From assembly GCA_947568835.1 (NCBI GenBank), contig OX387602.1:62001-126000 (forward strand): a stretch of DNA of 64,000 nucleotides. Reading direction: 5' to 3'. The DNA is from Protonemura montana (lineage: Eukaryota > Arthropoda > Insecta > Plecoptera > Nemouridae). The position numbers and the translations under genes are program-made. The notes under the pieces are model-generated. The model saw only the letters and a list, made by a program, of their open reading frames with translations. It was not told the origin of the DNA and did not search any database. Below are positions 1 to 11,026 of the stretch, in pieces (positions within the stretch are counted from its first letter, which is position 1; the number at the start of each line of letters is the position of its first letter).

Positions 1-1979
1 ACGCGAAGTTAAGCAACACTGTGCTGGGTCAGGTATTGGATGGGTGACCATCATACACATGACCAGTTCTGTTCAGGAGAGAGGTTGGAGGGATGAAAGT
101 AAAGCAACACTGCGCTGGGTCAGGTATTGGATAGGCGACCATCATACACATGACCAGTTCTGTTCGGCAGAGAGGTTGGAGGGATGAAAGTTAAGCAACA
201 CTGCGCTGGGTCAGGTATTGGATGGGTGACCATCATACACATGACCAGTTCTGTTCGGGAGAGAGGTTGGAGGGATGAAAGTTAAGCAACACTGCGCTGG
301 GTCAGGTATTGGGTGGGTGACCATCATACACATGACCAGTTCTGTTCGGAAGAGAGGTTGGAGGGATGAAAGTTAAGCAACACTGCGCTGGGTCAGGTAT
401 TGGATGGGTGACTATCATACACATGACCAGTTCTGTTCGGAAGAGAGGTTGGAGGGATGAAAGTTAAGCAACACTGCGCTGGGTCAGGTATTGGATGGGT
501 GACTATCATACACATGACCAGTTCTGTTCTGCAGAGAGGTTGGAGGGATGAAAGTTAAGCAACACTGCGCTGGGTCAGGTATTGGGTGGGTGACCATCAT
601 ACACATGACCAGTTCTGTTCGGAAGAGAGGCTGGAGGGATGAAAGTTAAGCAACACTGCGCTGGGTCAGGTATTGGATGGGTGACTATCATACACATGAC
701 CAGTTCTGTTCGGAAGAGAGGTTGGAGGGATGAAAGTTAAGCAACACTGCGCTGGGTCAGGTATTGGATGGGTTACCATCATACACATGACCAGTTCTGT
801 TCGAGAGAGAGGTTGGAGGGATGAAAGTTGCGCAACACTGCGCTGGGTCAGGTATTGGATGGGTGACTATCATACACATGACCAGTTCTGTTCGGAAGAG
901 AGGTTGGAGGGATGAAAGTTAAGCAACACTGCGCTGGGTCAGGTATTGGATAGGCGACCATCATACACATGACCAGTTCTGTTCTGCAGAGAGTTTGGAG
1001 GGATGAAAGTTAAGCAACACTGCGCTGGGTCAGGTATTGGGTGGGTGACCATCATACACATGACCAGTTCTGTTCGGAAGAGAGGCTGGAGGGATGAAAG
1101 TTAAGCAACACTGCGCTGGGTCAGGTATTGGATGGGTGACTATCATACACATGACCAGTTCTGTTCGGAAGAGAGGTTGGAGGGATGAAAGTTAAGCAAC
1201 ACTGCGCTGGGTCAGGTATTGGATGGGTTACTATCATACACATGACCAGTTCTGTTCGAGAGAGAGGTTGGAGGGATGAAAGTTGCGCAACACTGCGCTG
1301 GGTCAGGTATTGGATAGGCGACCATCATACACATGACCAGTTTTGTTCGGGAGAGAGGTTGGAGGGATGAAAGTTAAGCAACACTGCGCTGAGTCAGGTA
1401 TTGGATGAGTGACCATCGTACACATGACCAGTTCTGTTCGGGAGAGAGGTTGGAGGGATGAAAGTTAAGCAACACTGCGCTGAGTCAGGTATTGGATGAG
1501 TGACCATCATACACATGACCAGTTCTGTTCGGGAGAGAGGTTAGAGGGATGAAAGTTAAGCAACACTGCGCTGAGTCAGGTATTGGATGAGTGACCATCA
1601 TACACATGACCAGTTCTGTTCGGGAGAGAGGTTAGAGGGATGAAAGTTAAGCAACACTGCGCTGAGTCAGGTATTGGATGAGTGACCATCATACACATGA
1701 CCAGTTCTGTTTAGGAGAGAGGTTGGAGGGATGAAAGTAAAGCAACACTGCGCTGGGTCAGGTATTGGATAGGCGACCATCATACACATGACCAGTTCTG
1801 TTTGGAAGAGAGGTTGGAGGGATGAAAGTTAAGCAACACTGCGCTGGGTCAGGTATCGGATGGGTGACTATCATACACATGACCAGTTCTGTTCGGGAGA
1901 GGTTGGAGGGATGAAAGTTAAGCAACACTGCGCTGGGTCAGGTATTGGATGGGTGACTATCATACACATGACCAGTTCT
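1..1979 (+). repeat. 91-bp satellite with 5S rRNA-like core, about 22 units
   Basis: About 22 head-to-tail copies of a 91-bp unit, continuing beyond the left edge. Each unit contains GTTAAGCAAC, then about 22 bases on TTGGATGGGTGACC. The spacing and sequence match the box A to box C internal promoter region of animal 5S rRNA (AAGTTAAGCAAC ... TTGGATGGGTGACC). The remaining half of the unit does not resemble 5S rRNA. Units differ by point changes such as GGGTGACC/GAGTGACC, and blocks of similar variants repeat. The short reading frames inside are by-products of the repeat. It could be a 5S-derived satellite, a tandem 5S-type SINE fragment, or less likely an array of short Pol III genes. Confidence 0.85.
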
Positions 1980-2008
1980 AAATATAACTTAAACATTATT
2001 TTGGCAAC

Positions 2009-2193
2009 TGTAATGTATGGAATGATAGGTACGGCCGTCGGACCTGGCCGACGGCAGATAGCGCGACGGCGGCCGGCTCGGGCCGGGGGTCGAGAGCGTT
2101 GGGGAGGCAGTCAGGCCAGAGCGAGCAGTAGCGATTGTGCTGTATCATGTACTGAATAAACTATTGTTAACGTACTGGGTCTAATACTTTACA
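2009..2193 (+). repeat. 5' LTR of a Ty3/gypsy-like retroelement
   Basis: A 185-bp segment starting TGTAATG and ending TTTACA, the TG...CA form of LTRs. It carries an AATAAA signal at 2155-2160 near its end. It is followed at once by TTGGCGACGAG, which has the position and form of a tRNA primer-binding site in invertebrate gypsy elements. No 3' LTR was found in the window. The boundaries are inferred from these signals, not from a second LTR copy. Confidence 0.55.
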
Positions 2194-2271
2194 TTGGCGA
2201 CGAGAAAACGAACCAGTTGTCGATGACCCGTTGTCAGTCGTCCAATAACGGTAATCAGTTTTGGGCTTAAG

Positions 2272-3240
2272 ATGGCGTACGTTGGTAGAATCAACGAGTT
2301 TAACTCTGACCACGAGGACTTGGAAACTTATTTGGAGCGGCTCGAATTATACTTCAAAGTCAATGAAGTTAAGGAGGAAAAAAAGTGCGCCTTCCTACTC
2401 CAGTTCGTGGGACCAAGCGTTTACAAAACCGTTAAGTCGCTGCTATACCCTGTGTCACCCAAAACAAAGTCGTATGGGACAATAGTGAGTAAAATGAAGG
2501 AACACTTTACACCAGAAAGGTCGGTGGTGGTGGAGTGTTACCTGTTCAACAAAAGGAACCAGCTTGACGGTGAAGGAATAATTACATACGCGGCTGGGTT
2601 TCAGCGTTTGGCGACCACGTGTGAGTTTGGGTCCCACCTAAACCGGACCTTGAGGGATCGTTTCGTGTGCGGAGTGAAGTCTGAAGAGATACGTTAAGCC
2701 CTATTGAACTGCACGGAGGAGTTAACGTTTGCGAAGGCTTGCCAAATGGCTCGTGGACTTGAAGCGGCACGAAGTAACGCGGTAGCAGTTGGCGACGACG
2801 ACGACCCGTTAGTGAAGAAATTCGAGCGTAAACAGTCCGGGAAGAACCCCAAGTCGAGGGACAGTTACAAGTCGGGGCCTAGTCAATCGCAAGGCAAACG
2901 CGGGTTTGGGGGTAAGAGCGAATGTCGCCGGTGCGGTCGGAAACACAGCGAGGACGGTTGCCCCGCTAAACAGTGGGTGTGCTACTCATGTCAAAGAAGA
3001 GGGCACACATCGCGAATGTGCCGGCACGGGAAGAACGTGAATAATATCCAAGAAGACGAGGACCCAGACGAAGGGTCAGAAAAGTCCGCCGAGGGCGACG
3101 ACGAATCCGAGTCGGAAGTCGAGTCATCCTTCAAGCTAAATAGCGTGCGCCGAGTCGGCAAGGTGGAAGCTCATGACGCCCCACTCATACGTAATATGAA
3201 CTTCGCTTGCCCATGGAAGTGGATAGCGCGTCGCCGGTGA
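2272..3240 (+). pseudogene. Gag of the gypsy-like element, interrupted by one stop
   Basis: One reading frame from ATG 2272 to TGA 3240, broken by a single in-frame TAA at 2695-2697. Homologous-looking sequence continues in the same frame on both sides. The N-terminal half resembles a gypsy capsid region. The C-terminal half is basic and holds two zinc knuckles near 2923-3030 (CRRCGRKHSEDGC, then CYSCQRRGHTSRMC of the CX2CX4HX4C type), followed by an acidic stretch. The frame ends 34 nt after the pol frame opens, as expected for gag-pol frameshifting. Confidence 0.75.
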
Positions 3241-3947
3241 GCATCATATCTAAGACCACGTATGGAGCAGTATTCCGCCACATTCCATTAACGCAGTGCG
3301 ATGAACAATTGCGATTGGTTACAGGAACAAAGCTGAAGGTTATCGGTAAAAAATCGGTCCTTTTTGAGGGCCATAAATTGCCTCTAATTATCGTGCGGGA
3401 TCAGCTGTCCCCGCTTTTGGGAAGGTCATGGTTGGACCGGCTTGTGCCTGCTTGGCACAACCAGAACCACGAAGCAATAGTCGGTGAATTGAAGGCTAAA
3501 TATCCGAGGGTGTTCGATCAAGATAACCATGGAGTCATTGAAGGATATGAGGCTGAGATAGTATTGAAGGATAAATGTATCCCCGTGTTCCACAAACCGT
3601 ATGACGTGCCATATGCATTGCGAGGAGCAGTAGAACAGGAACTCAACAGGTTAGTCGAAAGAGGCGTAATAGAACCTGTCAAGCATGGTGAGTGGGCGTC
3701 CCCTGTGATAGTGGTTAGGAAGAGAGATAAGGGGATATGTCTATGTGTGGATTTCAAGGCTACAGTGAACCATGCGGTGGAGACTGAACACTACCCTTTA
3801 CCAAACATAACCGATATCCTGGCATCCCTGACTGATAACCAATGTTTTATCGTGCTAGATTTGTCAAATGCATATCAACAACAAATACTGATAACACAAC
3901 AAATACATTCAACGTGGTCGTGGGCACGGGCTTGCCGGCCGGCCTGA
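3207..3947 (+). pseudogene. Pro-Pol fragment: aspartic protease and N-terminal reverse transcriptase
   Basis: This frame overlaps the end of gag by 34 nt in the -1 frame. It begins with a retropepsin-like active-site stretch (EVDSASPVSII), where the usual D-S/T-G is D-S-A, so the glycine is missing. A linker ending GRSWLD follows. Then comes the start of a gypsy reverse transcriptase: a VFDQD-type motif, KPYDVPYALR, a VIEPVKHGEWASPVIVV segment, VDFKATVN and VLDLSNAYQQ, which carries the first catalytic aspartate. The reading breaks down soon after DLSNAYQQ, before the YxDD box. It is a non-functional truncated copy. Confidence 0.8.
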
Positions 3948-4642
3948 GTACGGAACGCGTCAAATTTTTTCCCTTTTGGTGGGCCCACGCCCCATCGCTT
4001 GTGGGCTTTCATCGCTTTCAGGGAAAAACCTCTGGGCCCGGGGGCGGTCGCCCCGCCTGCTGGTAGTTACGCCACTGAATGAAGCGCCTTAGCCTTGTAG
4101 CTTGATTAACAAACTTGATCTTATGATCAATGAAGATTGTGTCGTATATATTGTTGCCTGATAGCTAAAATATCCACTAGTAGCTTCAACACATGTCAAT
4201 TGTTAGTACGTCAATAAAGAGTCCGAAATGAACCAGTGTCTCGATGTCAGTACATTTAGTCATTTGCGACTAACCAAGTAAACATAACCAAATTTAAAAG
4301 GTTTAAAACATGACCAAAATCCGAGGGGTGCCCTGGCACCCACGGAGTCGGCGCCCCTGACATCAGTATATTTCAGAAAGCAAATATTGTTGACATTTAA
4401 ATCAAGTGAAGCTGAGATGAGCCTTCAATGCTGGAGCAACAGGAGAACAGGACAACAGGAGAACAGGAGAGTTCCACAGAAAGCAACTAGAATATCAAAC
4501 AGCACGACTCAAACTAAAAGCTTTATCCCTTCACAAAAAGAGAGCTCACTCATCTGAACAACGTAACACAAGACAGCATAGGTCCAAACTAAAACAACCA
4601 CAAACAACATTCCTCAGAACAATTGCCACTCAAACTGTATTT
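3948..4642. other. No gene seen; GC-rich then AT-rich spacer
   Basis: The first 130 bp are GC-rich with GGGCCC-type runs. The rest is ordinary AT-rich sequence with a short AACAGGAGAACAGGA simple repeat near 4438-4470. I see no coding exon or RNA gene. ZFAND4 ends just to the right and is transcribed leftward, so part of this is probably its 3' UTR or downstream flank. Confidence 0.5.
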
Positions 4643-4726
4643 GGCGTGGGGGAGGGGCTATATTTTAGGCGGCGTGGGGGAAGGACTAGATTTTAGGCGG
4701 CGTGGGGGAGGGGCTAAATTTTAGGC
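4643..4726 (-). repeat. 28-bp repeat x3 containing the ZFAND4 stop codon
   Basis: Three copies of a 28-bp unit (GGCGTGGGGGAGGGGCTAAATTTTAG, with small changes) start at 4643, 4671 and 4699. The rightmost copy overlaps the last codons and TAG stop of ZFAND4 (4714-4716). The two other copies lie in the 3' UTR and repeat the end of the coding sequence. Confidence 0.8.
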
Positions 4727-7700
4727 AGTTTGGGTGCATTAACGACGGGGTTTGCATCCTGAATCAGTCGTCGACCGTAGCTCTTGTAGTCAAACGTGCA
4801 CTGGTGCACTTCACAATGGCGGTGTGCGGCACAGAATATTTGGCCGCAGCGACAGGTGTACATGTTGGTTATGTTCAGTCGCTTCTTGCATTGAGCGCAG
4901 CGCATTCTGTCGGAAGCCATCTTTTTTCCTGTCGTCAGTGCAGCCTCCGAACCACCCGGTTTTCTCCCGCCCAGGCCAGACTTGTCTTCTCCTGGGCCAG
5001 ACTTGTCTTCTCCCGGGCCAGACTCATCTTCTCCTGGGCCAGACCGGGCGTCATCGGGCTTTACGTCATCACACATTGTTGGTTGGTACCCGACCTGCAA
5101 CTGTCAAGGTCGAACATGGTGACATTCCTACATTATGTATGTTCAGTAGGGTCATTCCATATCAAGTGCCTGTCACTCAAAACCTTCACTATTAGGTCAT
5201 TCCATATCAAGTGCCCGTCACTCAAAACCTTCACTATCAGGTCATTCCATATCAAGTGCCCGTCACTCAAAACCTTCACTATCAGGTCATTCCATATCAA
5301 GTGCCCGTCACTCAAAACCTTCACTATCAGGTCATTCCATATCAAGTGCCCATCACTTAAAACCTTCACAATCAGGTCATTCCATATCAAGTGCATGTCA
5401 CTCAAAACCTTCACTATCAGGTCATTCCATATCAAGTGCCCGTCACTCAAAACCTTCACTATCTCAGAATTTGACAAAATTTTCAGGAGGTTTAGAACAC
5501 CGGTAATAAAAACCCCGTTGTAAATGTTTTTGCCCTATGCCTAGCGGTTTGCCCGCGGCTGGGGATGGAAAAATAAAATATTTTACTTTTTGCCCCGCAC
5601 GGCCATTCACTGTATTCACTCTAGCGTTTGAACAAAATATAAACTTAAGAGGATGGGACTAGTTCTAAAATGATGATCGTGCTTTGATTAACAAGAAAAA
5701 TTACATTCATTGCTAACTCATCAAGTTTAGGGGTGGAAAAAATCCACCCTTAAATTTTAACCCTTAATAACTCGAGAATGTTTTTTTCATAACGTGTATT
5801 TTTTCAAGCATCTCTTGCTTAATATATCTTCTTAAAAAAATGAATCATTAACAGCCGTAATATGATCGGAAGTTATGATCGGAAGTTATGATTTGTTAAT
5901 TGTATAAATGTGTATGCATTTAGTTGTGTTTCTGCAGCAAGTCTGTTAGCATGGTCCATACAAATCAACCGTAAATTGATAGATTATATCATTTTTCAAT
6001 TTAAAAATTGTTTGTGCTTCAACGATTATTTTACTCACTCATTTTTTCGTGTCACTTGGACTTGTCACTCTTGAAAATCGAAATTTTGAAAATCCCATTT
6101 CCTGATAAGGAAATGTGTCTTTGAATTGTCTATGAAGCTATTGGCTTTTGTCCTCAAGGTTTGTGAGTTTGAGTCTTTTCAGGATGTGCACTTGAGTGGC
6201 ACTCGGCTTCTTGACAGAAACATAGACTTTCTTGCCCGACATGACTTGACTCACATCGTCTGTATTGTAAAAACATTTCACTCGGTCAATTGCTTTTCCT
6301 GGCTTCGGTTTCAGGGTTGACAAAATTCCCTTTTCCAGGAAGAGTTTTTACCTTGCGGACCAGGGGTGGAAAAAATTGACCCTTAAATTTAAACTTTTCA
6401 TAACTCGAGAAGAAATTTCCGAGAAGAACGTGTTTTTTTTTCAAGCATCTCCTGCTTATTATCCGTTCATGAAAAAAAAAAAGAATCATTAACAGCCAAT
6501 TATATGATCGGGAGTTATGATCTTTTAATTGTATTTATGTGTATGAATTTCAAAGTGATTTTGCGTCTGTTTGTTGAGCGTGAACCTTGCAAGTTTGTCT
6601 ATGTTTCCGTCACTATGTTTACAGTCAACGTTGAGAAGACGACGCGAAGTGACATCACGCAAAAAGAAAATGCAAAAGCAAAAATATTTGCTGCAAAAAA
6701 AAACGAAAAACATCAATTTTGTATTCTGAAAGAGCTATATTTGTGTCCAGAACTAACAATTTAACAAACGTAGGTTGTGTGGGAATTCTAGTGCCTAGCT
6801 ACACACAGAGGCACCCAAATTTGTGGCACAATTATATTTTTACGGCAAATAGAATACCTTGACAGGAACGTAGCCACTTCCTGATGATATGATTTTTCAG
6901 CGTTGAATCAATACAGTGACCATCTTGGCATGAGTATCCTAACTCTTGCTTGAAAACAAGCAACACTAGTTTGCGTCAGTACAATTCATATCAGTGGACA
7001 CTTTCTAAACGGCCTGCTTTTATTTGAAAACTGCTAATTTGATCAGATGTTGCCGGGGGCATTCTGACGTCTGGAAATGCCACATGGTTTCCAAATGTAC
7101 TACACATACGCGTTGCTAGGTAACTATAAATGAGAAGAAAATCCTTTATTGGATCACAACAACAATCAAGCTGGCTGTTGAAACTGGTGCTACCAAATTC
7201 TCAGAGAAACATCGACATTTCAAAACACGAATAGGATGCCAAGAGGCTGGATATTGTGAATAGGATGCCAAGAGGCAGGATATTGTGAATAGGATGCCAA
7301 GAGGCTGGATATTGTGAATAGGGTGCCAAGAGGCTGGATATTGTGAATAGGATGCTAAGAGGCTGGATATTGTGAATAGGATGCCAAGAGGCAGGATATT
7401 GTGAATAGGATGCCAAGAGGCTGGATATTGTGAATAGGGTGCCAAGAGGCTGGATATTGTGAATAGGATACCAAGAGGCTGGATATTGTGAATAGGGTGG
7501 CAAGAGGCTGGATATTGTGAATAGGGTGGCAAGATGCTGGATATTGTGAATAGGGTGGCAAGAGGCTGGATATTGTGAATAGGATGCCAAGAGGCTGGAT
7601 ATTGTGAATAGGGTGCCAAGAGGCTGGATATTGTGAATAGGGTGCCAAGAGGCTGGATATTGTGAATAGGGTGGCAAGAGGCTGGATATTGTGAATAGGG

Positions 7701-10243
7701 TGGCAAGATGCTGGATATTGTGAATAGGGTGGCAAGAGGCTGGATATTGTGAATAGGATGCCAAGAGGCTGGATATTGTGAATAGGGTGCCAAGAGGCTG
7801 GATATTGTGAATAGGATGCCAAGAGGCTGGATATTGTGAATAGGGTGGCAAGAGACTGGATATTGTGAATAGGGTGCCAAGAGGCTGGATGTTGTGAATA
7901 GGATGCCAAGAGGCTGGATATTGTGAATAGGGTGGCAAGAGGCTGGATATTGTGAATAGGATGCCATGAGGCTGGATATTGTGAATAGGGTGCCATGAGG
8001 CTGGATATTGTGAATAGGGTGCCAAGAGGCTGGATATTGTGAATAGGGTGCCAAGAGGCTGGATATTGTGAATAGGATACCAAGAGGCTGGATATTGTGA
8101 ATAGGATGCCAAGAGGCTGGATATTGTGAATAGGGTGCCAAGAGGCTGGATATTGTGAATAGGATGCCATGAGGCTGGATGGTATATAAGAGAGTGCTAG
8201 ACAATTTATACCTGGCCGTCCTGTCCGTGCTGGGCCGTGATGGATGGTTGTCCGAGACTCCGCCTTCCATAGCGCGGTGATCGTACAGCCACGTCGAGGT
8301 CAGCGACTGAGTCCTTGTGGTTGAAAGGTTGGAGACCAAACCCCAGCTGGGTTTCCATGCTACAGGGAACCTGACGACGCCAGCTCCCAACTTCTACTGT
8401 TTTTGGTCTCATCTCCTCCGGCTCCACCAGAAATTGCGAGAGTCGGTAGCGGTGACCGCTGTTTGAAGCCAACCGTTCGTGTGACAGCGACACATTTTCG
8501 TCCGCAGTCACTTTGTCCAAATGTCTATCAGTTTCAGAGTCAATCACAGGTTTCTTCACGTCTCTGAAGTGATTTGGGAAGTTTTCACTGCGCTTCGGTT
8601 TGATATCTAGGAGTAGGCTGCCCCCACGTCCCGGTCTTCTGCCGCTGGGGTCAGCTTTGGATTCTCTTCTGCTCTGTCGGTAATCTTTTCGCTTTGGGGT
8701 TAAGGTGCTATTGTCGTCCAGAAGTGTGTTTTTGCTTTGTAACAAGTATGAAGAGTTGAGGCACGGAGCTGTTAGGGTGTCGCAAGGTACCAACTGCGGA
8801 AGTTGGAGTAAGCTTGGTTCGTTTCTCAACTTGTAAAGTTGCGTCGAGTCGGTTGATGTAGAGTTTTGAGGCATTGTTGCGAGCCTGCGACTTAGCAGTG
8901 GCAGACCAGGTGATGGTTCATCCGTAGAGGGATTCTTTGGCTGAAATTATCACAGAAATTTAGCTTGAAACTACAAATGCAAGTTCAGTAATTCAGGGAA
9001 AGTACACTAAACAAATGTAAGATATTGATTGGGGGCCATTAACTTAACCTCATAGAAAAACATCAAACACCACAAAAAGATCATGTGACTTTTTTGTAAG
9101 AGATCACAAATGAAACCCCTCTTTAAATAACGTGTCTTTACCCTGAAATGTATAGTGATTAGGTTCACGATCCCTACCCACAACAGTCTGTTAGTTAATT
9201 CAAGGTTTTTTTGTCAATTCTTCATTTTTCAAATGGTTTCACAAATTATGTGACTCCTTTTGCCATAAAAGAGAAATGATCATAATTGACATTTTAAATT
9301 ATCAAACCCTCAGATGAGCCAGAAGGGTTTTGTGGAATAAAACGTAATAATAAACAAGTGTACTTACGTAGATCACAAATTAATTAATAGAAAAAATACA
9401 TATTATTATTTAAATCTATTTCTGACCAATATCATATTTTCTGAACCGCATGTCATGTTTAACACAAGATGCCCAAAAGACAACAAACAAACAAGTTGTT
9501 ACATTATAACTGACTTGGTCTACACATTCGAATGTACTACAGACCAAATAAAAATACAATACAATACAATACAATACAATACAATACAATACAATACAAT
9601 ACAATACCTTTCGCTGCATAGTTAACGTTTCCATCTTATGCTGTAGGTCTTGCATTTTTCCCATTGTAACAGAATTCTCTTGTAGCCTTCTGTTTGACTG
9701 TTTAGGATCTTCCTCGGCAAATAAATTTCTTATTGACGATCCACTCCATGACTCTGACAGAGGCGTGTAAGATCCATCATCATTTTCTATTACACGCACT
9801 AAGTTCATTTGACTACCTTCACCAAAGACAAACACCGTAACACGAGCACCAGAAGGTAGGCGATCCCGCCCGTCATCCTGCCTGCCTTCAACCAGTTCTC
9901 TGAGATGCTCCTTCCACGCAATCTCCTTCCCCACCGGCAGACGCCGGGTGCTGATTGGGCCGCCACGCATCGATAGAACAAGTTTCAAAGTCGCACCGTC
10001 TTCTATAGAGTAGTCGATCAAGCTCAATGCATCTTCTAATTCCAGGGTGTTGTACAGCAAGTGTTGGTGAGAAACTGGGATTCCTTCGACTCGCTGTATC
10101 TTTGACTTGATGGATATGACAGTGTCAAATGGAGAAACCGTCATTTCAAAGGCAGTACCTGTAAGGGTTTCGATGAAGAGATCCATGGTTTTATCCGATT
10201 TAATTTGGTTTCGAAACGAAGGCTGATATCCATGTTGAGACAT
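4714..10243 (-). CDS. ZFAND4: ZFAND4 (ubiquitin-like and AN1-type zinc finger protein)
   Basis: Three coding exons join in phase 0: 10243-9608 (ATG at 10243; an in-frame ATG at 10186 begins the ubiquitin-like part), 8940-8212, and 5100-4714. The last exon may start at 5094, because the acceptor reads CAGTTGCAG. The product is about 583 aa; the human protein is 727 aa. The N-terminus is a ubiquitin-like domain (MDLFIETLTGT ... LKLVLSMRGGP). The middle is low in recognisable domains. The C-terminus has an AN1 zinc finger (CAQC, CRCGQIFC, H and HQC ligands) and ends NPVVNAPKLPKI, exactly as in vertebrate ZFAND4. Just before the finger is an eight-residue repeat (SGPGEDES/K). The family is poorly characterised; AN1 and ubiquitin-like folds suggest a role in ubiquitin/proteasome biology. 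Further small exons in the long 5.1-8.2 kb intron cannot be excluded. Confidence 0.9.
5151..5465. repeat. 45-bp minisatellite, 7 units, in ZFAND4 intron 2
   Basis: Seven units of 45 bp beginning GTCATTCCATATCAAGTGCC, starting at 5151, 5196 and so on to 5421. Because 45 is a multiple of three, both strands stay open through it. It lies about 50 bp upstream of the final ZFAND4 exon on the minus strand, within the intron. Confidence 0.9.
5731..6545 (+). repeat. Direct duplication of an about 185-bp segment (5731-5915 and 6362-6545)
   Basis: Both copies run through GGGGTGGAAAAAAT, CTCGAGAA, TTTTTTCAAGCATCTC, AATCATTAACAGCC and GTTATGATC in the same order and orientation, with scattered changes. 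The left copy has an extra tandem GATCGGAAGTTAT. They bracket the small coding-like fragment at 6138-6323, which suggests they are parts of one transposable element or its internal repeats. Confidence 0.7.
6138..6323 (-). pseudogene. Fragment of a transposon-associated invertebrate protein family
   Basis: A minus-strand frame contains CFYNTDDVSQVMSGKKVYVS followed by a basic stretch ending LKRLKLTNLED. This pattern (FY..DD.S..M.GKK..VS ... KRL.L.NL) resembles an uncharacterised protein family I associate with many invertebrate genomes. No start, no upstream exon and no continuation are visible. The neighbouring segment is in a different frame. It sits in a ZFAND4 intron and does not join its frame. 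The family assignment is from memory of the pattern only. Confidence 0.35.
7229..8180 (-). repeat. 29-bp minisatellite, about 33 units, in ZFAND4 intron 2
   Basis: Tandem 29-bp units, AGGCTGGATATTGTGAATAG plus GATGCCAAG or GGTGCCAAG. The unit has no stop in any minus-strand frame, and 29 is not a multiple of three. All three minus-strand frames are therefore open for 0.8-1.2 kb, each giving a 29-residue periodic peptide. The ZFAND4 donor at 8211 lies just to its right, and reading through that donor hits a stop at once, so the array is intronic. The same unit recurs inverted near 52.9 kb. Confidence 0.95.
9549..9607 (-). repeat. Pentanucleotide (TATTG)n forming the ZFAND4 exon 1 donor
   Basis: About 12 copies of CAATA (TATTG on the gene strand) end exactly at the exon. 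The exon reads ...CGAAAG and the intron begins GTATTGTATTG, so the GT of the splice donor is part of the microsatellite. Confidence 0.85.
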
Positions 10244-11026
10244 AATGAAAGTGCTAGAGTCACTACTACGAGGGAAGAATAAGCTCCACAGCTAAAATAA
10301 GGTTGCTATGCTTGACCTTAGTTCCTTTTGGTCCATCTTTAGGCATGTACTGAAAACAAGGCAGCTTAAAAAAAAACTGAAAGCTGTAAGTAGAGCAGTG
10401 GATGGAATGTTTGACATTAAAAGATAACGCTCATTAAGACCCACCCTACGTTTTAGAAATGTGATTGATTTGAATCATTTAAAGTAAAAGGTAGTGTCAC
10501 ACTATTTTTAGACACGTTTCCAACAGCCATCTCCATAAGGAGGTCGAACCATCGCGTTTTCAGAACACATTTTTGTCAAGGCACTTCTTAGTTCTTATAC
10601 AATAACGGTACATTGGCTCGTAATAAGGAAGAATCATAGCTGTAATATGAATTCTGACACACGGTTAAAACTATCACCCAACCCCATATCGTTTTCCAGC
10701 TTAAGGTCGACAACTAGATACACAACTGAATCAGTCACTCGACGTGAAATTGTATGACAGTATGACGTTCGTGCACCGATGTGAAGTTGGCCCCAGATGT
10801 CGGCCCCAGGCAGCCCCAGACGGCCGAAGGTTTTTTCTAAAGCTAACCGTCAACTGGTCGCAAAATCAAATGACCGCAACCTCCTACCATTTGAAAACGC
10901 TATCAGCTGCACATGCGATCAGTTGAGTTCCCTGTCGCCTGAACGTGCTAACGGTTGAACTTACTATCAGCTGCACATGCTGTCAGTTGAGTTCCCTATC
11001 AGATGAGTGATATCAGATATCGCATT
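10244..11026. other. Upstream region of ZFAND4; no further gene seen
   Basis: The sequence upstream of the ZFAND4 start is AT-rich with no convincing exon. It should contain the ZFAND4 promoter and 5' UTR, but I see no clear TATA box at a defined distance. At about 10847-10910 there is a segment that recurs near 58.08-58.14 kb (TCAACTG ... AATCAA.TGACCGCAA ... TCCTACCA). Confidence 0.4.

Larger units (their letters stand above)
2009..3947 (+). mobile_element. Truncated Ty3/gypsy LTR retrotransposon
   Basis: LTR, primer-binding site, gag and the start of pol lie in the order expected for Ty3/gypsy. The element stops inside reverse transcriptase near 3.9 kb, so RNase H, integrase and the 3' LTR are missing. 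The sequence from about 3910 is GC-rich and unrelated. With the in-frame stop in gag, this is a dead copy. It abuts the end of the 5S-like satellite with only about 30 bp between. Confidence 0.8.

Noticed and set aside
1-1979. CRISPR-like array of regular repeats
   Set aside because: Whole units repeat without unique spacers, and the setting is an animal genome; the same holds for the other arrays.
730-2159. Short proteins encoded in the 91-bp satellite
   Set aside because: They follow the repeat period, and the units resemble 5S rRNA rather than coding sequence.
7146-8390. A 414-codon minus-strand protein with a 29-residue period
   Set aside because: It joins ZFAND4 exon sequence in the wrong frame to the 29-bp intronic array. 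The true ZFAND4 frame ends at the donor at 8212.
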